Shown one piece after another: positions 41,501 to 49,403 of a stretch of DNA of 64,000 bases (position 1 is its first letter; every line of letters begins with the position of its first letter). A program made the position numbers and the translations under genes. Under the pieces are notes generated by a model. It ran no database searches. It had not been told where the DNA came from and saw nothing but the letters and a program-made list of their open reading frames with translations. Source of the DNA: Aedoeadaptatus urinae (GTDB lineage Bacteria; Bacillota; Clostridia; Tissierellales; Peptoniphilaceae); the NCBI RefSeq assembly GCF_900155585.1, contig NZ_LT707418.1, positions 685,115 to 749,114 of the forward strand. The letters run 5' to 3'.

Positions 41501-42432
41501 CCTTCTCCTTGACGAATGGCGAGATTAAAGCGGGCGCGATTGTCCCGAAGGGTGCGGGCGCCGTCGTCCAGCTTCCTTTCTCCTTCGTCGAGCTTTTCCT
41601 TTCCGCGGTCCAGCTCGTCGTAGCCCTCTTGAATGTCCTCTTCCCCTTTGCGAATATCGTCGCGCTTGTCCGCCAAAAGAGCGTCCAGCCGGGCCTCGCC
41701 CCGGTCCTTAAACAAAAGGCGCAGCTCCTTTTTGTGGGCGGCATTTAACGCCTTAAAATCGTCGCTGTAAACGGCAACGCCCTTTAAATCGTCGAAGAGA
41801 AAGTGCACTTCGGTGATGGTCGGATCCTTAAAGGCCGAGGGCAGGACGTAGCCGTAGCCGTCGATCTTGTCGCCCTTAGCCGTGGTGCCCTTGTCGCTCT
41901 TGTCTAAAAAGATCGGACTCGTGGCAAAGCCCACCACCTTATATTTGTAGCCCTCCATCATGGCGGGAGCGTCCTCGTCGAAGGGATCCTCTTCCTTATC
42001 GAAGACCACCACGTCCCCCAGCTTGTAGCTGTCTTTCAGGGTGGGGTCCAGCAAAATTTCGTCCTTCGCCCGGGGCAGGCGGCCTTCCTTTAAGACGGGC
42101 TTGCTGATCCGCTTCGGCAGGGACGACAGATAGACGGTCTTTAATTCCTTGGTGGTCAGATAGCCCGTGTGGAAATATTCCTTCTCGCGCACGCCGTCCA
42201 GATCGTTAATCAGGCGCAGATCCTCGTCCTTGAGGCCGTCGCTGACGGACAGGCGCAGGTCGTAGGCATTGGACTTCGCCAGGGTGTCGGCCACGGTGCG
42301 GCGAATGACGGGCCCCGTCACCGTAAGCCCCACGAGGACAAAGACCCCTAAAAGCACCAGGGCCACCAGGGAGAAAAAGCGCATCTTGTGCCCTGTGATC
42401 TCCCGTAAAAAATCTTTTTGTCTCGGACTCAT
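38575..42432 (-). CDS. FtsX-type ABC permease with a very long coiled-coil domain
   Basis: A 1285-residue permease of the MacB/LolC/FtsX family. One membrane helix lies at about residues 20-40; a beta-rich extracellular part follows to about 255. A coiled coil of more than 450 residues (from DKRDDIRKGEEDIQEGYDEL to about 730) ends near a conserved KPEYKITPVNEEMRTF stretch, then three helices (about 770-890) and a second FtsX unit with a periplasmic-type domain and three final helices. It works with the ATPase encoded upstream, from whose stop it is separated by one base. ATG 42432 was chosen; an in-frame TTG lies 21 bases earlier. Confidence 0.88.
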   Translation of the reverse strand: MSPRQKDFLREITGHKMRFFSLVALVLLGVFVLVGLTVTGPVIRRTVADTLAKSNAYDLRLSVSDGLKDEDLRLINDLDGVREKEYFHTGYLTTKELKTVYLSSLPKRISKPVLKEGRLPRAKDEILLDPTLKDSYKLGDVVVFDKEEDPFDEDAPAMMEGYKYKVVGFATSPIFLDKSDKGTTAKGDKIDGYGYVLPSAFKDPTITEVHFLFDDLKGVAVYSDDFKALNAAHKKELRLLFKDRGEARLDALLADKRDDIRKGEEDIQEGYDELDRGKEKLDEGERKLDDGARTLRDNRARFNLAIRQGEGRLADSRKKLAQARKSVLFQEDQLSAGEKAFLDGKNAIAAAMAEIQAKENEARGGIARADTAMDQILREQAALEEAKQKLEAGDVPEVRFPDLPELPYSYGEIAEAQRAVAAAEAERPNKEAAVKEKAAAVSEARGAYDTAKSALAGLGIDGDAIGARIAALDQSIAAWKQEKTQPGADVAALDAKISGAESEKATLQAKLNDSAYLAAKSAVAEKKKALDAASGALAAAKSDLAQTEASAGRAAKKIRRQAQVQATREAMAEKIRTQQEAIRRQKEALQAAKRDLAEKEALLLSKKEETKAGRAKAEEGLRAIEAHKAELRSKEAELDEKEKTLVQGKAAILAAKDQLKEGEAGYEAGTKELAQKKAEGETKLDAAYDELMTGRKDLDEARATYEKKRDDALKDLVKGQEDVDRAKEILTILKKPEYKITPVNEEMRTFVFLDYGNRVDKLSAVFPVFLFAIAMLLSSTVMNRMVDDDRMIIGTYKALGYSNGATRQKYLRFGTLAALIGGIPGAFLGNYVLSRVIADGYLASGIFDKLSISLYPVQILVAIVIGMVATGLVAYVSVARSLRLKTAALLMPKPPAKGTRIFLEHFKGLWSRMSFFQKVTARNLFRDKKRMAMTIVGVMGCVALLVLGFGIRTSVDGLVEKQFDVLNRYDHIIFYEPLLNKKDHKVYEEKIAKDKNIRAKASAYVESVTVDDEGYIDQPVTMIVPENEKELKKLITLRNRKTGKDIPLKGAVITEKLAVIKGVKVGDSIRVKDADDKAYDVPVAAIAEAYAGHSMYMDEASYEKIFHKAYKTNADLVETKGVDVSYYKDFDSVVAFTGIGDMREMVDEIAGNITFIVFVILAASSTLAVVVISTLTNINIEERRREISTIRVLGFYPKEVTRYIYRETGVLTAVGILLGFVVGKGMHLMVIRVVVPDFAMLDPSLGLLNYLLPAVITLIISVILMGYFHKKLQVIDMVEALKSVE

Positions 42433-42433
42433 A

Positions 42434-43135
42434 CTACCACTCGATTTCTTCAATAGGCATGGGGTGTTCGTTTAAATACATGGCCCGCACCTTGGCGTCG
42501 TTAATTTCGATGACCCTATCCGCCGCATCGGCAATGGCCCGGTTGTGGGTAATGACGATGAGGGTGTGATCGTGCTTGCGGCAGCTCTCTTCCAAGAGAA
42601 GCAGCACCTTCTTCCCCGTCTTATAATCCAAGGCCCCGGTGGGCTCGTCGCAAAGGAGCAGCTTGGGATTTTTTCCCAAGGCGCGGGCGATGGCCACCCG
42701 CTGTTGCTCTCCGCCGGATAATTGGCTCGGGAAATTGTTCAGCCGCTCGCCCAGGCCCACGCGGTCTAAAATCATCTCCGCGTCCAAGGCGTCGTCCACA
42801 ATGGCATTGGCCAGCTCCACATTTTCCAGAGCCGTTAAATTGGGAATCAAATTGTAAAATTGAAAGACAAAGCCCACGTCGTTTCTGCGGTAGGTGGTGA
42901 GCTCCTTGTCGGAAAAGGCGGCAATGTCCTTGCCGTCCACCAGCACTTGGCCCGAATCGTTGGTGTCCATACCGCCCAATATATTTAAAATCGTCGACTT
43001 GCCGGCCCCCGACGGCCCGACGATGACGACAAATTCCCCCTTTTCAATGGAAAAAGAAATCTTGTCGTTGGCCACGGTCTTGGTCGCGCCGGTACCGTAG
43101 GTCTTCGTCGACTCGATAAATTCTACATATGCCAC
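42434..43135 (-). CDS. ABC transporter ATP-binding protein (MacB/LolD type)
   Basis: A 233-residue ATPase. Walker [10 protein letters not shown] lies at residues 40-48, Q-loop [10 protein letters not shown] at 91-100, signature LSGGEQQR at 139-146, Walker [13 protein letters not shown] at about 159-170 and the switch His in VITHNR. It powers the large permease that follows. Such pairs act as mechanotransmitters, exporting or pulling on substrates outside the cell (peptides, lipids, wall hydrolase partners). ATG follows GGAGGGGATTGTGTGGC. Confidence 0.93.
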   Translation of the reverse strand: MAYVEFIESTKTYGTGATKTVANDKISFSIEKGEFVVIVGPSGAGKSTILNILGGMDTNDSGQVLVDGKDIAAFSDKELTTYRRNDVGFVFQFYNLIPNLTALENVELANAIVDDALDAEMILDRVGLGERLNNFPSQLSGGEQQRVAIARALGKNPKLLLCDEPTGALDYKTGKKVLLLLEESCRKHDHTLIVITHNRAIADAADRVIEINDAKVRAMYLNEHPMPIEEIEW

Positions 43136-43239
43136 ACAATCCCCTCCTTCTATTACAGTCTATATTACCACGTTTGAGCCCTTTAAACACCTTGCCAAGG
43201 GCCATTTCCTTCAGTACAATACATTCATAAGGAGGCACT

Positions 43240-43722
43240 ATGAAAGAAACATTTACCGTCACCGAGGAAGATTATCTAACCTATCAGTGGCATCTGTTTA
43301 AACAAAATCCCACGGCGAAACGAACCATGCGCATACAAATGATTACGCCCATCGCCGTTTACTTGGCCATCGGCATCTTTTACTTCGCGACGAAGCGGCC
43401 GATTATAGGACTCTTGCCCTTGGCTGTGGCTTTGGTGCTGTGGCCCTTTATCTACCAATTTTTCTTTAATCGCAGCATGAAGAGAAGACTGAAGCAGCTG
43501 ATCAAAAAAATGGAAAAGGATCTGCCCATCGGCAAACACATCGTCCATATAGAAGAGGACGGCCTGAAGGACAAGGATCTGTTCATCGCCTACGACGACA
43601 TTCGCTACGCCGAGGAACACGAAAGCTTCGTCTACATCTTCTACAACGACTCGCCTCGGGCCTATCTCCTTCCGAAGGAGCTGGCCAACGACGCCATTAA
43701 AAGCCACATCGCCGAAAAATAA
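43240..43722 (+). CDS. YcxB-like membrane protein
   Basis: A 160-residue protein with two adjacent membrane helices (about 34-50 and 56-73) and a C-terminal cytoplasmic domain with the YcxB pattern (HIVHIEEDGLKDKDLFIAYD, then YIFYNDSPRAYLLPKEL). The family has no known function. ATG follows AAGGAGGCACT, and a TACAAT -10 box lies about 30 bases upstream. It is divergent from the ABC ATPase gene and alone on its transcript. Confidence 0.78.
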   Translation: MKETFTVTEEDYLTYQWHLFKQNPTAKRTMRIQMITPIAVYLAIGIFYFATKRPIIGLLPLAVALVLWPFIYQFFFNRSMKRRLKQLIKKMEKDLPIGKHIVHIEEDGLKDKDLFIAYDDIRYAEEHESFVYIFYNDSPRAYLLPKELANDAIKSHIAEK

Positions 43723-43743
43723 ACAGTCTGAGCTTCATAAGTA

Positions 43744-43785
43744 CAAAAAAAATCGACGCCACGTCATCGTGACGTCGATTTTTAT
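43744..43785. terminator. bidirectional terminator between the YcxB-like and SLH genes
   Basis: AAAATCGACG-C-CACG-TCAT-CGTG-A-CGTCGATTTTT; T runs on both strands. Confidence 0.9.
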
Positions 43786-44478
43786 TTACCGGTACCCCGC
43801 TGCAGATAAGATGTCGTCGTAAGCCCAGTGGTCCTCCGAAACATCGGAGAAGGAAATTTTCCCATCGGTGGCTTTTTTAATCTTAAAGGTGCGGTTTAGC
43901 ATGGCCACCGCTTCGGCTCGAGACACGTCGCATGTGGGGCGGAAGGTGTTGTCTTCATAGCCTTTAATAATACCTTGAGCATAAACCATATCCACGGCTT
44001 CCTTTGCCCAGCTGCCTTCCATATCCTTAAAGGGACTCGGTGCCGCTTTTCCGCTTAAAAAGCCACTGAGGACCTTGGCAAATTCCCCGCGCATAATAGG
44101 CTCGTTGGGCTCAAAGGCGCCGTTGGGATAGCCCTTCATATAGCCGCTCTTCACGACGGCGTTAATGTAGGCATTGTACCAGCCGTCCACATAGGATGAA
44201 GTGTCGGCTCTCTTGTCCGTCAAGGGCAGGTGCTGCAGCTTGGCTATAAGAGCAGCCGCTTCGGCCCGGGTCAAGAGCTTGTCGGGACGAAAGGTTCCGT
44301 CAGGGTAGCCGTCGATGTAACCGCCGCCACAGGATATAGTCTGTTCAACGACAGCTGTTTCATTCGGCTCTTTGGTCTTGTCTTTACTCGGGCTCGCCTC
44401 GGCAAAAACCGGAGTCATAGACAGTGTACTGAACAGCAATGCGGAGGCCAGTACCTTGGTCAGTAATCGCTTCTTCAT
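43786..44478 (-). CDS. secreted protein made of three SLH domains
   Basis: A 230-residue exported protein. The signal peptide (MKKRLLTKVLASALLFSTLS, cleavage after VFA near residue 26) is followed by a short acidic linker and three S-layer homology modules (about 50-105, 106-165 and 166-228), each with the GYPDGTFRP-type or GYEDNTFRP motif and ITRAE-like string. There is no other domain, so it may be a minimal wall-binding protein or cap. It has a long structured leader and ends at a shared terminator. Confidence 0.9.
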   Translation of the reverse strand: MKKRLLTKVLASALLFSTLSMTPVFAEASPSKDKTKEPNETAVVEQTISCGGGYIDGYPDGTFRPDKLLTRAEAAALIAKLQHLPLTDKRADTSSYVDGWYNAYINAVVKSGYMKGYPNGAFEPNEPIMRGEFAKVLSGFLSGKAAPSPFKDMEGSWAKEAVDMVYAQGIIKGYEDNTFRPTCDVSRAEAVAMLNRTFKIKKATDGKISFSDVSEDHWAYDDILSAAGYR

Positions 44479-44489
44479 AATACACGCTC

Positions 44490-44649
44490 CTGTTCTTTGA
44501 GCCGCCGGGTGATATAAACGGCGACCGGCTCGTCGTCGCTCGTTTATTTGCTATCCGTTGAGAGGTTTTTCCCTTGCGCAACAGGTGAATGCTCATTCTG
44601 TTTCAGCGACCTCTTTAGCTAATTATATCACCTGTTTTTTTTGAAGAAA
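44490..44649 (-). promoter_or_regulatory. promoter and structured 5' leader of the SLH gene
   Basis: Minus strand TTTCTT (44649-44644), 16-base spacer, TATAAT (44627-44622). The transcript would begin with a leader of about 130 bases. AGAGGT (44614-44609) pairs with ACCTCT (44566-44561) around a nested AACAG/CTGTT hairpin, and a second strong hairpin AAACG-A-GCGAC/GTCGC-CGTTT spans 44516-44545. No known riboswitch consensus was recognised. Confidence 0.5.
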
Positions 44650-44712
44650 ATTTTATATCTTTTTCAGCTGATACCGATGTTTTTTTCGACGGCGGGACTT
44701 GGAAATTTCACC

Positions 44713-44741
44713 AAAAGAAAAAAGACCCTCGCGGGCCTTTT
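44713..44741 (-). terminator. terminator after the YdjY-like lipoprotein gene
   Basis: Read on the minus strand: AAGGCCC-GCGA-GGGTCTT followed by T6 in total (one G-T pair). Confidence 0.8.
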
Positions 44742-44753
44742 CCTTCTGCTCGA

Positions 44754-45485
44754 TTATTTTGCAGTATAGGTTATAACCACAGGGGTCTTGTCGGCGGGGA
44801 CATTATCTTTGTTCAACATTAAGGTGAACTTATCTTTTTCATCGTCGCCGATCATATGGGTGTGGTTGGAGGTGATGCCTGCAGGGCAGGACAGGAGGCA
44901 CGTAATGCAGCCGGTGTTCAATTTTTCTTGGGTGTCGTGATTGCCGCCGAAGCGAATGTCGATGGGTTGCTTGGAGGAATCGTCGACGACTTCGTCGATC
45001 TTGAATTCCTTGTCGTTGCCGTCGAATTTAAAGGTGACGTCCAGGGCGTCGCCTTCCACTTGGGCTTTACCCGCATTGTCCATGGTCATGTTGTCGCCGG
45101 CCTTCAGTCCCAAGGAGTTCAGCGCGTCATAGAAATCCAAGGACTTGGCGTCGGATTTAAACATGGCGTGATCGGCTTCTTTGCCGGATTTGGAAACGAC
45201 CATATGCATGGTGGATTCGTTTTTGTACTTTTCATTGACTTCGGCATAGACTTTGACCGTTTTGTTTTCCTTGTCTACGACAATGGGGTTTTCAGCAGTG
45301 GGCTCGCCGGCTTCGGCGGTGGCGTCGGCTTCACCTGCGTTTTTGTTTTCTTCATTGGCTGCCTGGGTGTTTTCCGTCTTGTTTTCTTCCTTAGCATTGC
45401 CTTCGTCGGCTGCCTTCGGCGAGCAGGCCGAAAGAGCTAACAGACCACAGAGGGCTAATGCCAGAACGTAAAATTTGTTTTTCAT
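44754..45485 (-). CDS. lipoprotein, YdjY-like, with a cysteine-rich segment
   Basis: A 243-residue lipoprotein. The leader ends in the lipobox LSAC (Cys21), followed by an Asn/Glu/Ala-rich linker to about residue 68. The folded part contains VNEKYKNESTMHMVVSKSGK and SLDFYDALNSLGLKAGDNM, which resemble YdjY-type domains. Near the end is an unusual GCITCLLSCPAGITSNHTHM segment whose three cysteines and two histidines could bind metal or a cluster. Metal or redox function is inference. It is a single gene with its own terminator. Confidence 0.75.
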   Translation of the reverse strand: MKNKFYVLALALCGLLALSACSPKAADEGNAKEENKTENTQAANEENKNAGEADATAEAGEPTAENPIVVDKENKTVKVYAEVNEKYKNESTMHMVVSKSGKEADHAMFKSDAKSLDFYDALNSLGLKAGDNMTMDNAGKAQVEGDALDVTFKFDGNDKEFKIDEVVDDSSKQPIDIRFGGNHDTQEKLNTGCITCLLSCPAGITSNHTHMIGDDEKDKFTLMLNKDNVPADKTPVVITYTAK

Positions 45486-45596
45486 TGGTATCCCTTCTTT
45501 CTTATATGTTTTTATCCCATTGACGGCCCATTAAACATCGAATATTTCGTTTTAAATTGCACCTTATAGGCTTTTTCTATACCTCAGGTGATGCAC

Positions 45597-45622
45597 AAAA
45601 AAAGACGCCCGAAGGCGTCTTC
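45597..45622 (-). terminator. terminator after the G5/3D gene
   Basis: Read on the minus strand: AAGACGCC-TTCG-GGCGTCTT followed by T7 in total. It begins directly at the stop codon. Confidence 0.9.
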
Positions 45623-46588
45623 TTAATCTTCTAAAACATAGACGGTGACATTTCGTCTTCCGAAATTGCAGGCTTCGCGGCGGCTGTTATAGAACAAGTC
45701 GATGCGCTTGCCTTTAATGGCACCGCCGGTGTCTTCCGCCACGGCAAAGCCGTAGCTGGGGAAGCCGTCGGTGCTTTCGATGTAAAGCTTCGTTCCCAGG
45801 GGCACGACGCGGGGATCCACGGCCACGGCGCCCACGCGGGCGCGTGTGCCGGAGGCGGTCCACTTGCCGGCGCTGGGATCGTAGGCGGTCCCGCTCATGA
45901 CGATTTTCTTTTTATATTTCTTGCCGTGAATCATATTTTCCACGGGCTTCGTGCCCACTTCCACGATTTGCGTCTTGCCGTCTTTCACGACGCGGGAGGA
46001 GAGGACGAGGCGGGCGGTTTCTTCGCCGTTGACGGTGCTGATGCGTACCGTCTCTTCCACTCGGGCGGCTTGGCCTTGTTGCACGACGCGTTCGGTTCCC
46101 GCATCCATGGCGGGATTGTTTCTGCGTTCCACGGTGACGGGTACGTCCCGGCTCACGGTTTCGGTGCGCTCCTTGTAGCGATTGATGCGAAGGACTTCCC
46201 CTTCCTTCACCGTGCCCTTAATGGGCGGGGTCACCGTGTCTTTTACGCCGAGCTTAATGTTCAGCTCCTTTAAAATGTCCGCCACCTTGTTGGAGGTGGT
46301 GGAGCGGGTGTAGCTTTGCTTGCCGTCTTTGACTGTGACGGTATAGCCTTTTTTAATGCTTAAGGTGCCGCCTTCCTTCAGGGCTTCCGACGCGCTGGGG
46401 AAGGGAACGGTTCCCTTTTCAAGCTGAATATCTTTTTCCAAGAGAAATTCGCCGACGGTGGCGGCATCGGTTTCGTAGGACGCGGGAGCGGCTCCCTCAC
46501 GCTCTACGGTAACGGTTTTTGCTTCCGCCGTGGCGGGCAAGATCAAGCTCACGGCCAATGCCGAGAGAAGGACGGTCTTTTTTATCAC
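45623..46588 (-). CDS. secreted cell-wall protein with DUF348, G5 and 3D domains (YabE-like)
   Basis: A 321-residue exported protein. Signal peptide to about residue 23 (ILPATAEA), two ubiquitin-like DUF348 modules (about 24-80 and 81-135), a G5 domain (about 140-215) and a C-terminal 3D domain (about 235-320) with the three aspartates in GTAYDPS, AVAVDPRVVPLGT and GKRIDLFY. The 3D domain resembles lytic transglycosylase MltA, and relatives (YabE, Rpf-like proteins) remodel peptidoglycan during growth. The start is GTG 46588 with AAAGGAG nine bases upstream. Confidence 0.9.
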   Translation of the reverse strand: MIKKTVLLSALAVSLILPATAEAKTVTVEREGAAPASYETDAATVGEFLLEKDIQLEKGTVPFPSASEALKEGGTLSIKKGYTVTVKDGKQSYTRSTTSNKVADILKELNIKLGVKDTVTPPIKGTVKEGEVLRINRYKERTETVSRDVPVTVERRNNPAMDAGTERVVQQGQAARVEETVRISTVNGEETARLVLSSRVVKDGKTQIVEVGTKPVENMIHGKKYKKKIVMSGTAYDPSAGKWTASGTRARVGAVAVDPRVVPLGTKLYIESTDGFPSYGFAVAEDTGGAIKGKRIDLFYNSRREACNFGRRNVTVYVLED

Positions 46589-46715
46589 GATGAAAACTCC
46601 TTTGTTTCAGTGTCGATGCTCTGATTTATTACAATCTGTAACTTTTGCGGAACTAATTGTATCAATTCAGAAAACTCATCGCAAGGCGTTTTCGTCGATG
46701 TCATCTTTTTGTAAT

Positions 46716-47345
46716 TTATTCTCCCACCTTTAAGCGTTGCGCCACGCCGTACATGATTTTTGCCGTCATGCCCCAGACGATTTGCTCCTCCTTTTCGGCG
46801 CCCCTGTAAAAGAAAATGCGGTCCCTGTAATTGCTGAACCGCGCCGTCGTGTCCGGGGGCACCAGCTCGTAGGGAAAGCTGTCGTCATCGATTTTTTCAA
46901 ATTCCAAGGCGTGTACCTCGGGCTCCGTTTCGAGAAAAAATGAAAGGGGCACGGTGAAGATGTAAGCCACTTCTCCGGGCTCGGGGCAAATGTCCTCCGG
47001 CCTGATGCCGTGAAGGATGCCGACAAAGCAATGGACGGCTTGGTTTTGGCGAGTAAGCAGGTAGTCGCTTTCGCCTAAAATTTCCAAGGCGGAGGGCGAG
47101 ATCCTCAGCTCTTCCGCCGTCTCGCGAATGGCGGCCTCTTCCGGCGTCTCGCCTTTTTCGATGCGGCCGCCGGGGAGGGACACTTCCCCGGTGTGGCTGC
47201 GCAGGTGGATGGAGCGCTTTTCAAAAATCACGTGCCAGCTGCCATCCACCTCCACGAGAGGGCAGAGGACGGCGTAGCGATGCTCCATGCCCAAGGGCTC
47301 GGGACGGCGACTGTTTAAAAGGTCCGCGATATCTTTTTTATCCAA
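46716..47345 (-). CDS. Nudix hydrolase, CoA pyrophosphatase type
   Basis: A 209-residue Nudix protein. The Nudix box runs from Gly60 (GRIEKGE with Glu66, then REXXEE at 74-79). The upstream LRSHTGEVSLPGG matches the CoA-pyrophosphatase group (NudL/YeaB, NUDT7), which cleaves CoA to 4'-phosphopantetheine and adenosine 3',5'-bisphosphate. Its first eight bases overlap the end of the patatin gene. The gene completes the mscL-patatin-Nudix operon. Confidence 0.85.
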   Translation of the reverse strand: MDKKDIADLLNSRRPEPLGMEHRYAVLCPLVEVDGSWHVIFEKRSIHLRSHTGEVSLPGGRIEKGETPEEAAIRETAEELRISPSALEILGESDYLLTRQNQAVHCFVGILHGIRPEDICPEPGEVAYIFTVPLSFFLETEPEVHALEFEKIDDDSFPYELVPPDTTARFSNYRDRIFFYRGAEKEEQIVWGMTAKIMYGVAQRLKVGE

Positions 47346-48456
47346 TGGCCAACCTCTTTCCGCAAAATAACAAATAGAGCACGCGGTCCAGTTTGCTCAC
47401 CACCCGGGGATGGACGTCGCTCTTCTCGTCCAGGGCCTTTAAAAAGCCGTCCACGGTGTAGAATGGATCCTTCGGAAGCTTGAGCAGCTCGCCCCGCGCC
47501 TCCAAGAGGCCGATGAAGAGGGCCTTGTAGCTGTAGTCTTCGGGAAGCTCCAGGGCCTGTGCCAATTCCGGCCACAGATTTTCCACAATGCCCCGCTCGC
47601 CGCTGCCCTTGGCCGCAGCCAGGTAGCGAAAGTCTTCCGTGCGGGCGAAAAATAATTCGCTGAGGCGGCGAAAGGCTTCTTTTTCCGATAGGGGATAGAA
47701 GGTGTAGTCCAGGCCGTCGCAACCGGAAAGGATGCGCCTGCCGTGGAGATAGCCCTGTTGCATCCGTAAAGGCGCCAGGGCGGCGTCGAAGTGCATGGTC
47801 TCGGCGATGGGCCTCGTGGGCCCCAGGACCGTGGCGTCTTTCGGAAGCACCTCCCCTTCCTTCGGCGGATTGGTCCTGAGGATGATGGGCTCGAGGCCTT
47901 TTGCCAGCACCATTTCGTAGGGCAGATTATCCCCCACGCCGCCGTCCACATAGAGCTTGCCGTCGATTTTCACCGGCGGAAAGACGGGATAGGCGCAGCT
48001 GGCCAAAATGTATTGATTCAATTTGCCCTTGGGAATGTCGTCGATGTAAAGATATTTCGTCCTGCCCTCGCTCATGCTGTAGACCACCAGGCCGTAGTCC
48101 ACCTCGGAGGCGCGGATCTTCTCCTCGTCCACGTGGCGATGGATCAGCTCCTTTAAAGGCGCCATGTCCAAGTTTAAGGCGGCGCGGGCGGTTTTTGCCA
48201 CCTGAATAATGTCCGGCGCCTTCTTCATCCGGTCCAAAGAAAGCATCAGCTCCCTGCCCCCTTCGAGAGAGAACTTTTGCCATATGTCCGCCAAGACGTC
48301 GGTGTTTTCCTGAACGATAAAGGCGCCCGTCAGGGCGCCCATGGACGTGCCTACGACGAGGCGAATGTCCGGTTTTGTTTCCTGAAGGGCGCGGTAAAGA
48401 CCCAGCTGATAGCTGCCCTTGGCGCCGCCCCCTTCCAGTACTAAGCCTTTAGCCAC
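47338..48456 (-). CDS. patatin-like phospholipase
   Basis: A 372-residue lipid acyl hydrolase. The oxyanion motif GGGAKG is at residues 9-14, the nucleophile Ser38 in GTSMG, and the dyad Asp171 in DGGVGDN. No signal peptide or membrane segment is seen, so it probably acts on the inner face of the membrane. The extra C-terminal 150 residues are helical with no recognised domain. Start overlaps the end of mscL by one base. Confidence 0.88.
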   Translation of the reverse strand: MAKGLVLEGGGAKGSYQLGLYRALQETKPDIRLVVGTSMGALTGAFIVQENTDVLADIWQKFSLEGGRELMLSLDRMKKAPDIIQVAKTARAALNLDMAPLKELIHRHVDEEKIRASEVDYGLVVYSMSEGRTKYLYIDDIPKGKLNQYILASCAYPVFPPVKIDGKLYVDGGVGDNLPYEMVLAKGLEPIILRTNPPKEGEVLPKDATVLGPTRPIAETMHFDAALAPLRMQQGYLHGRRILSGCDGLDYTFYPLSEKEAFRRLSELFFARTEDFRYLAAAKGSGERGIVENLWPELAQALELPEDYSYKALFIGLLEARGELLKLPKDPFYTVDGFLKALDEKSDVHPRVVSKLDRVLYLLFCGKRLAIG

Positions 48457-48911
48457 TATTCATCCTCCAAGACGGCGGTGCAGTGGGGGCAACGTGTCGC
48501 TTCGATATGCACCGTTTCCTTACAGAAGGGGCAGACCTTCGTCGTCGGCGCTTCCTCTTCCTTGTGAATGAAGCGGTCTTTCATTTTGCCGATTTGTTTA
48601 ATGACCATGAAGATCACGAAGGCGATGATTAAAAAGTCGATGACGTTTTGCAGGAAATTGCCGTAAGCCAAAATGGGTGCGCCGCTTTCCGCCGCCTCCA
48701 CGGGATTGGGATAGGTCTTTCCGTCCAATGCCACGTACATTTTCGTGAGGTCGATGCCGCCGAGCAAAAGGCCGATCAAGGGCATGAGGATGTCGTTGAC
48801 CAGTGAGGTGACGATTTTTCCGAAGGCGCCGCCGACGATGACGCCGACGGCCATGTCGATGACATTGCCTTTGGCGATAAAATCTTTAAATTCGTTTAAT
48901 GTCTGTTTCAT
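48456..48911 (-). CDS. mscL: large-conductance mechanosensitive channel with a C-terminal zinc ribbon
   Basis: A 151-residue channel. The first part is standard MscL: KGNVIDMAVGVIVGGAFGKI (TM1) near 14-33 and NVIDFLIIAFVIFMVIK (TM2) near 88-105. It opens under membrane stretch to release solutes. Beyond the usual length (about 130 residues) it carries a C-terminal zinc-ribbon-like tail, with CPFC near residues 126-129 and CPHC near 142-145. First gene of its operon; ATG follows AAGAAAGATTTAT. Confidence 0.93.
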   Translation of the reverse strand: MKQTLNEFKDFIAKGNVIDMAVGVIVGGAFGKIVTSLVNDILMPLIGLLLGGIDLTKMYVALDGKTYPNPVEAAESGAPILAYGNFLQNVIDFLIIAFVIFMVIKQIGKMKDRFIHKEEEAPTTKVCPFCKETVHIEATRCPHCTAVLEDE

Positions 48912-48980
48912 ATAAATCTTTCTTTGACTCCTTCCGCCTCTCTTCCTCCTCGTGCTATACTAAACGAAAGGAGGCTTACT

Positions 48981-49403
48981 TTGAGAAAATCTTGGGACAC
49001 CTATTTTATGCAAATCACGGAAATCGTGGCCAGCCGCTCCACCTGCGACCGGGCCTTTGTGGGCTGCGTCCTGGTCAATAAAGACCATCGCATCGTCTCC
49101 ACAGGCTATAACGGCTCCGTGGCAGGCAATCCCCACTGCGACGACGTGGGCCACACCATGCGGGACGGCCACTGCATCGCCACCATTCACGCGGAAATGA
49201 ACGCGCTTCTGTACTGTGCCAAGGAGGGCATTCCCACCAAGGACACTATTTGTTATGTTACCCATTTTCCCTGCCTAAACTGCACAAAGGCATTGATTCA
49301 GGCGGGAATTCGGGAGGTGGTTTACAAAAACGCCTATCGCGTCGACGACTATGCCGTCAGTCTCTTTGAAAAAAACAATATTACCCTTCGGCAAGGGGAG
49401 TAA
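48981..49403 (+). CDS. dCMP deaminase family protein
   Basis: A 140-residue zinc deaminase (ComEB/dCMP deaminase type), which supplies dUMP for thymidylate synthesis. The zinc ligands are His70 and catalytic Glu72 in TIHAEMN, and Cys98 and Cys101 in PCLNC. A TTG start at 48981 is chosen because AAAGGAGG lies six bases before it; the upstream in-frame ATG at 48924 has no site and adds non-homologous residues. The 3' end overlaps the converging RNase H gene by 23 bases. Confidence 0.9.
   Translation: MRKSWDTYFMQITEIVASRSTCDRAFVGCVLVNKDHRIVSTGYNGSVAGNPHCDDVGHTMRDGHCIATIHAEMNALLYCAKEGIPTKDTICYVTHFPCLNCTKALIQAGIREVVYKNAYRVDDYAVSLFEKNNITLRQGE

Noticed and set aside
44490-44640. Leader of the SLH gene as a c-di-GMP-I riboswitch
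   Set aside because: The conserved GEMM core (ACGCACAGGGCAAACC-like and GGGACGCAAAGCC-like strings) is not present; only a general structured leader can be supported.
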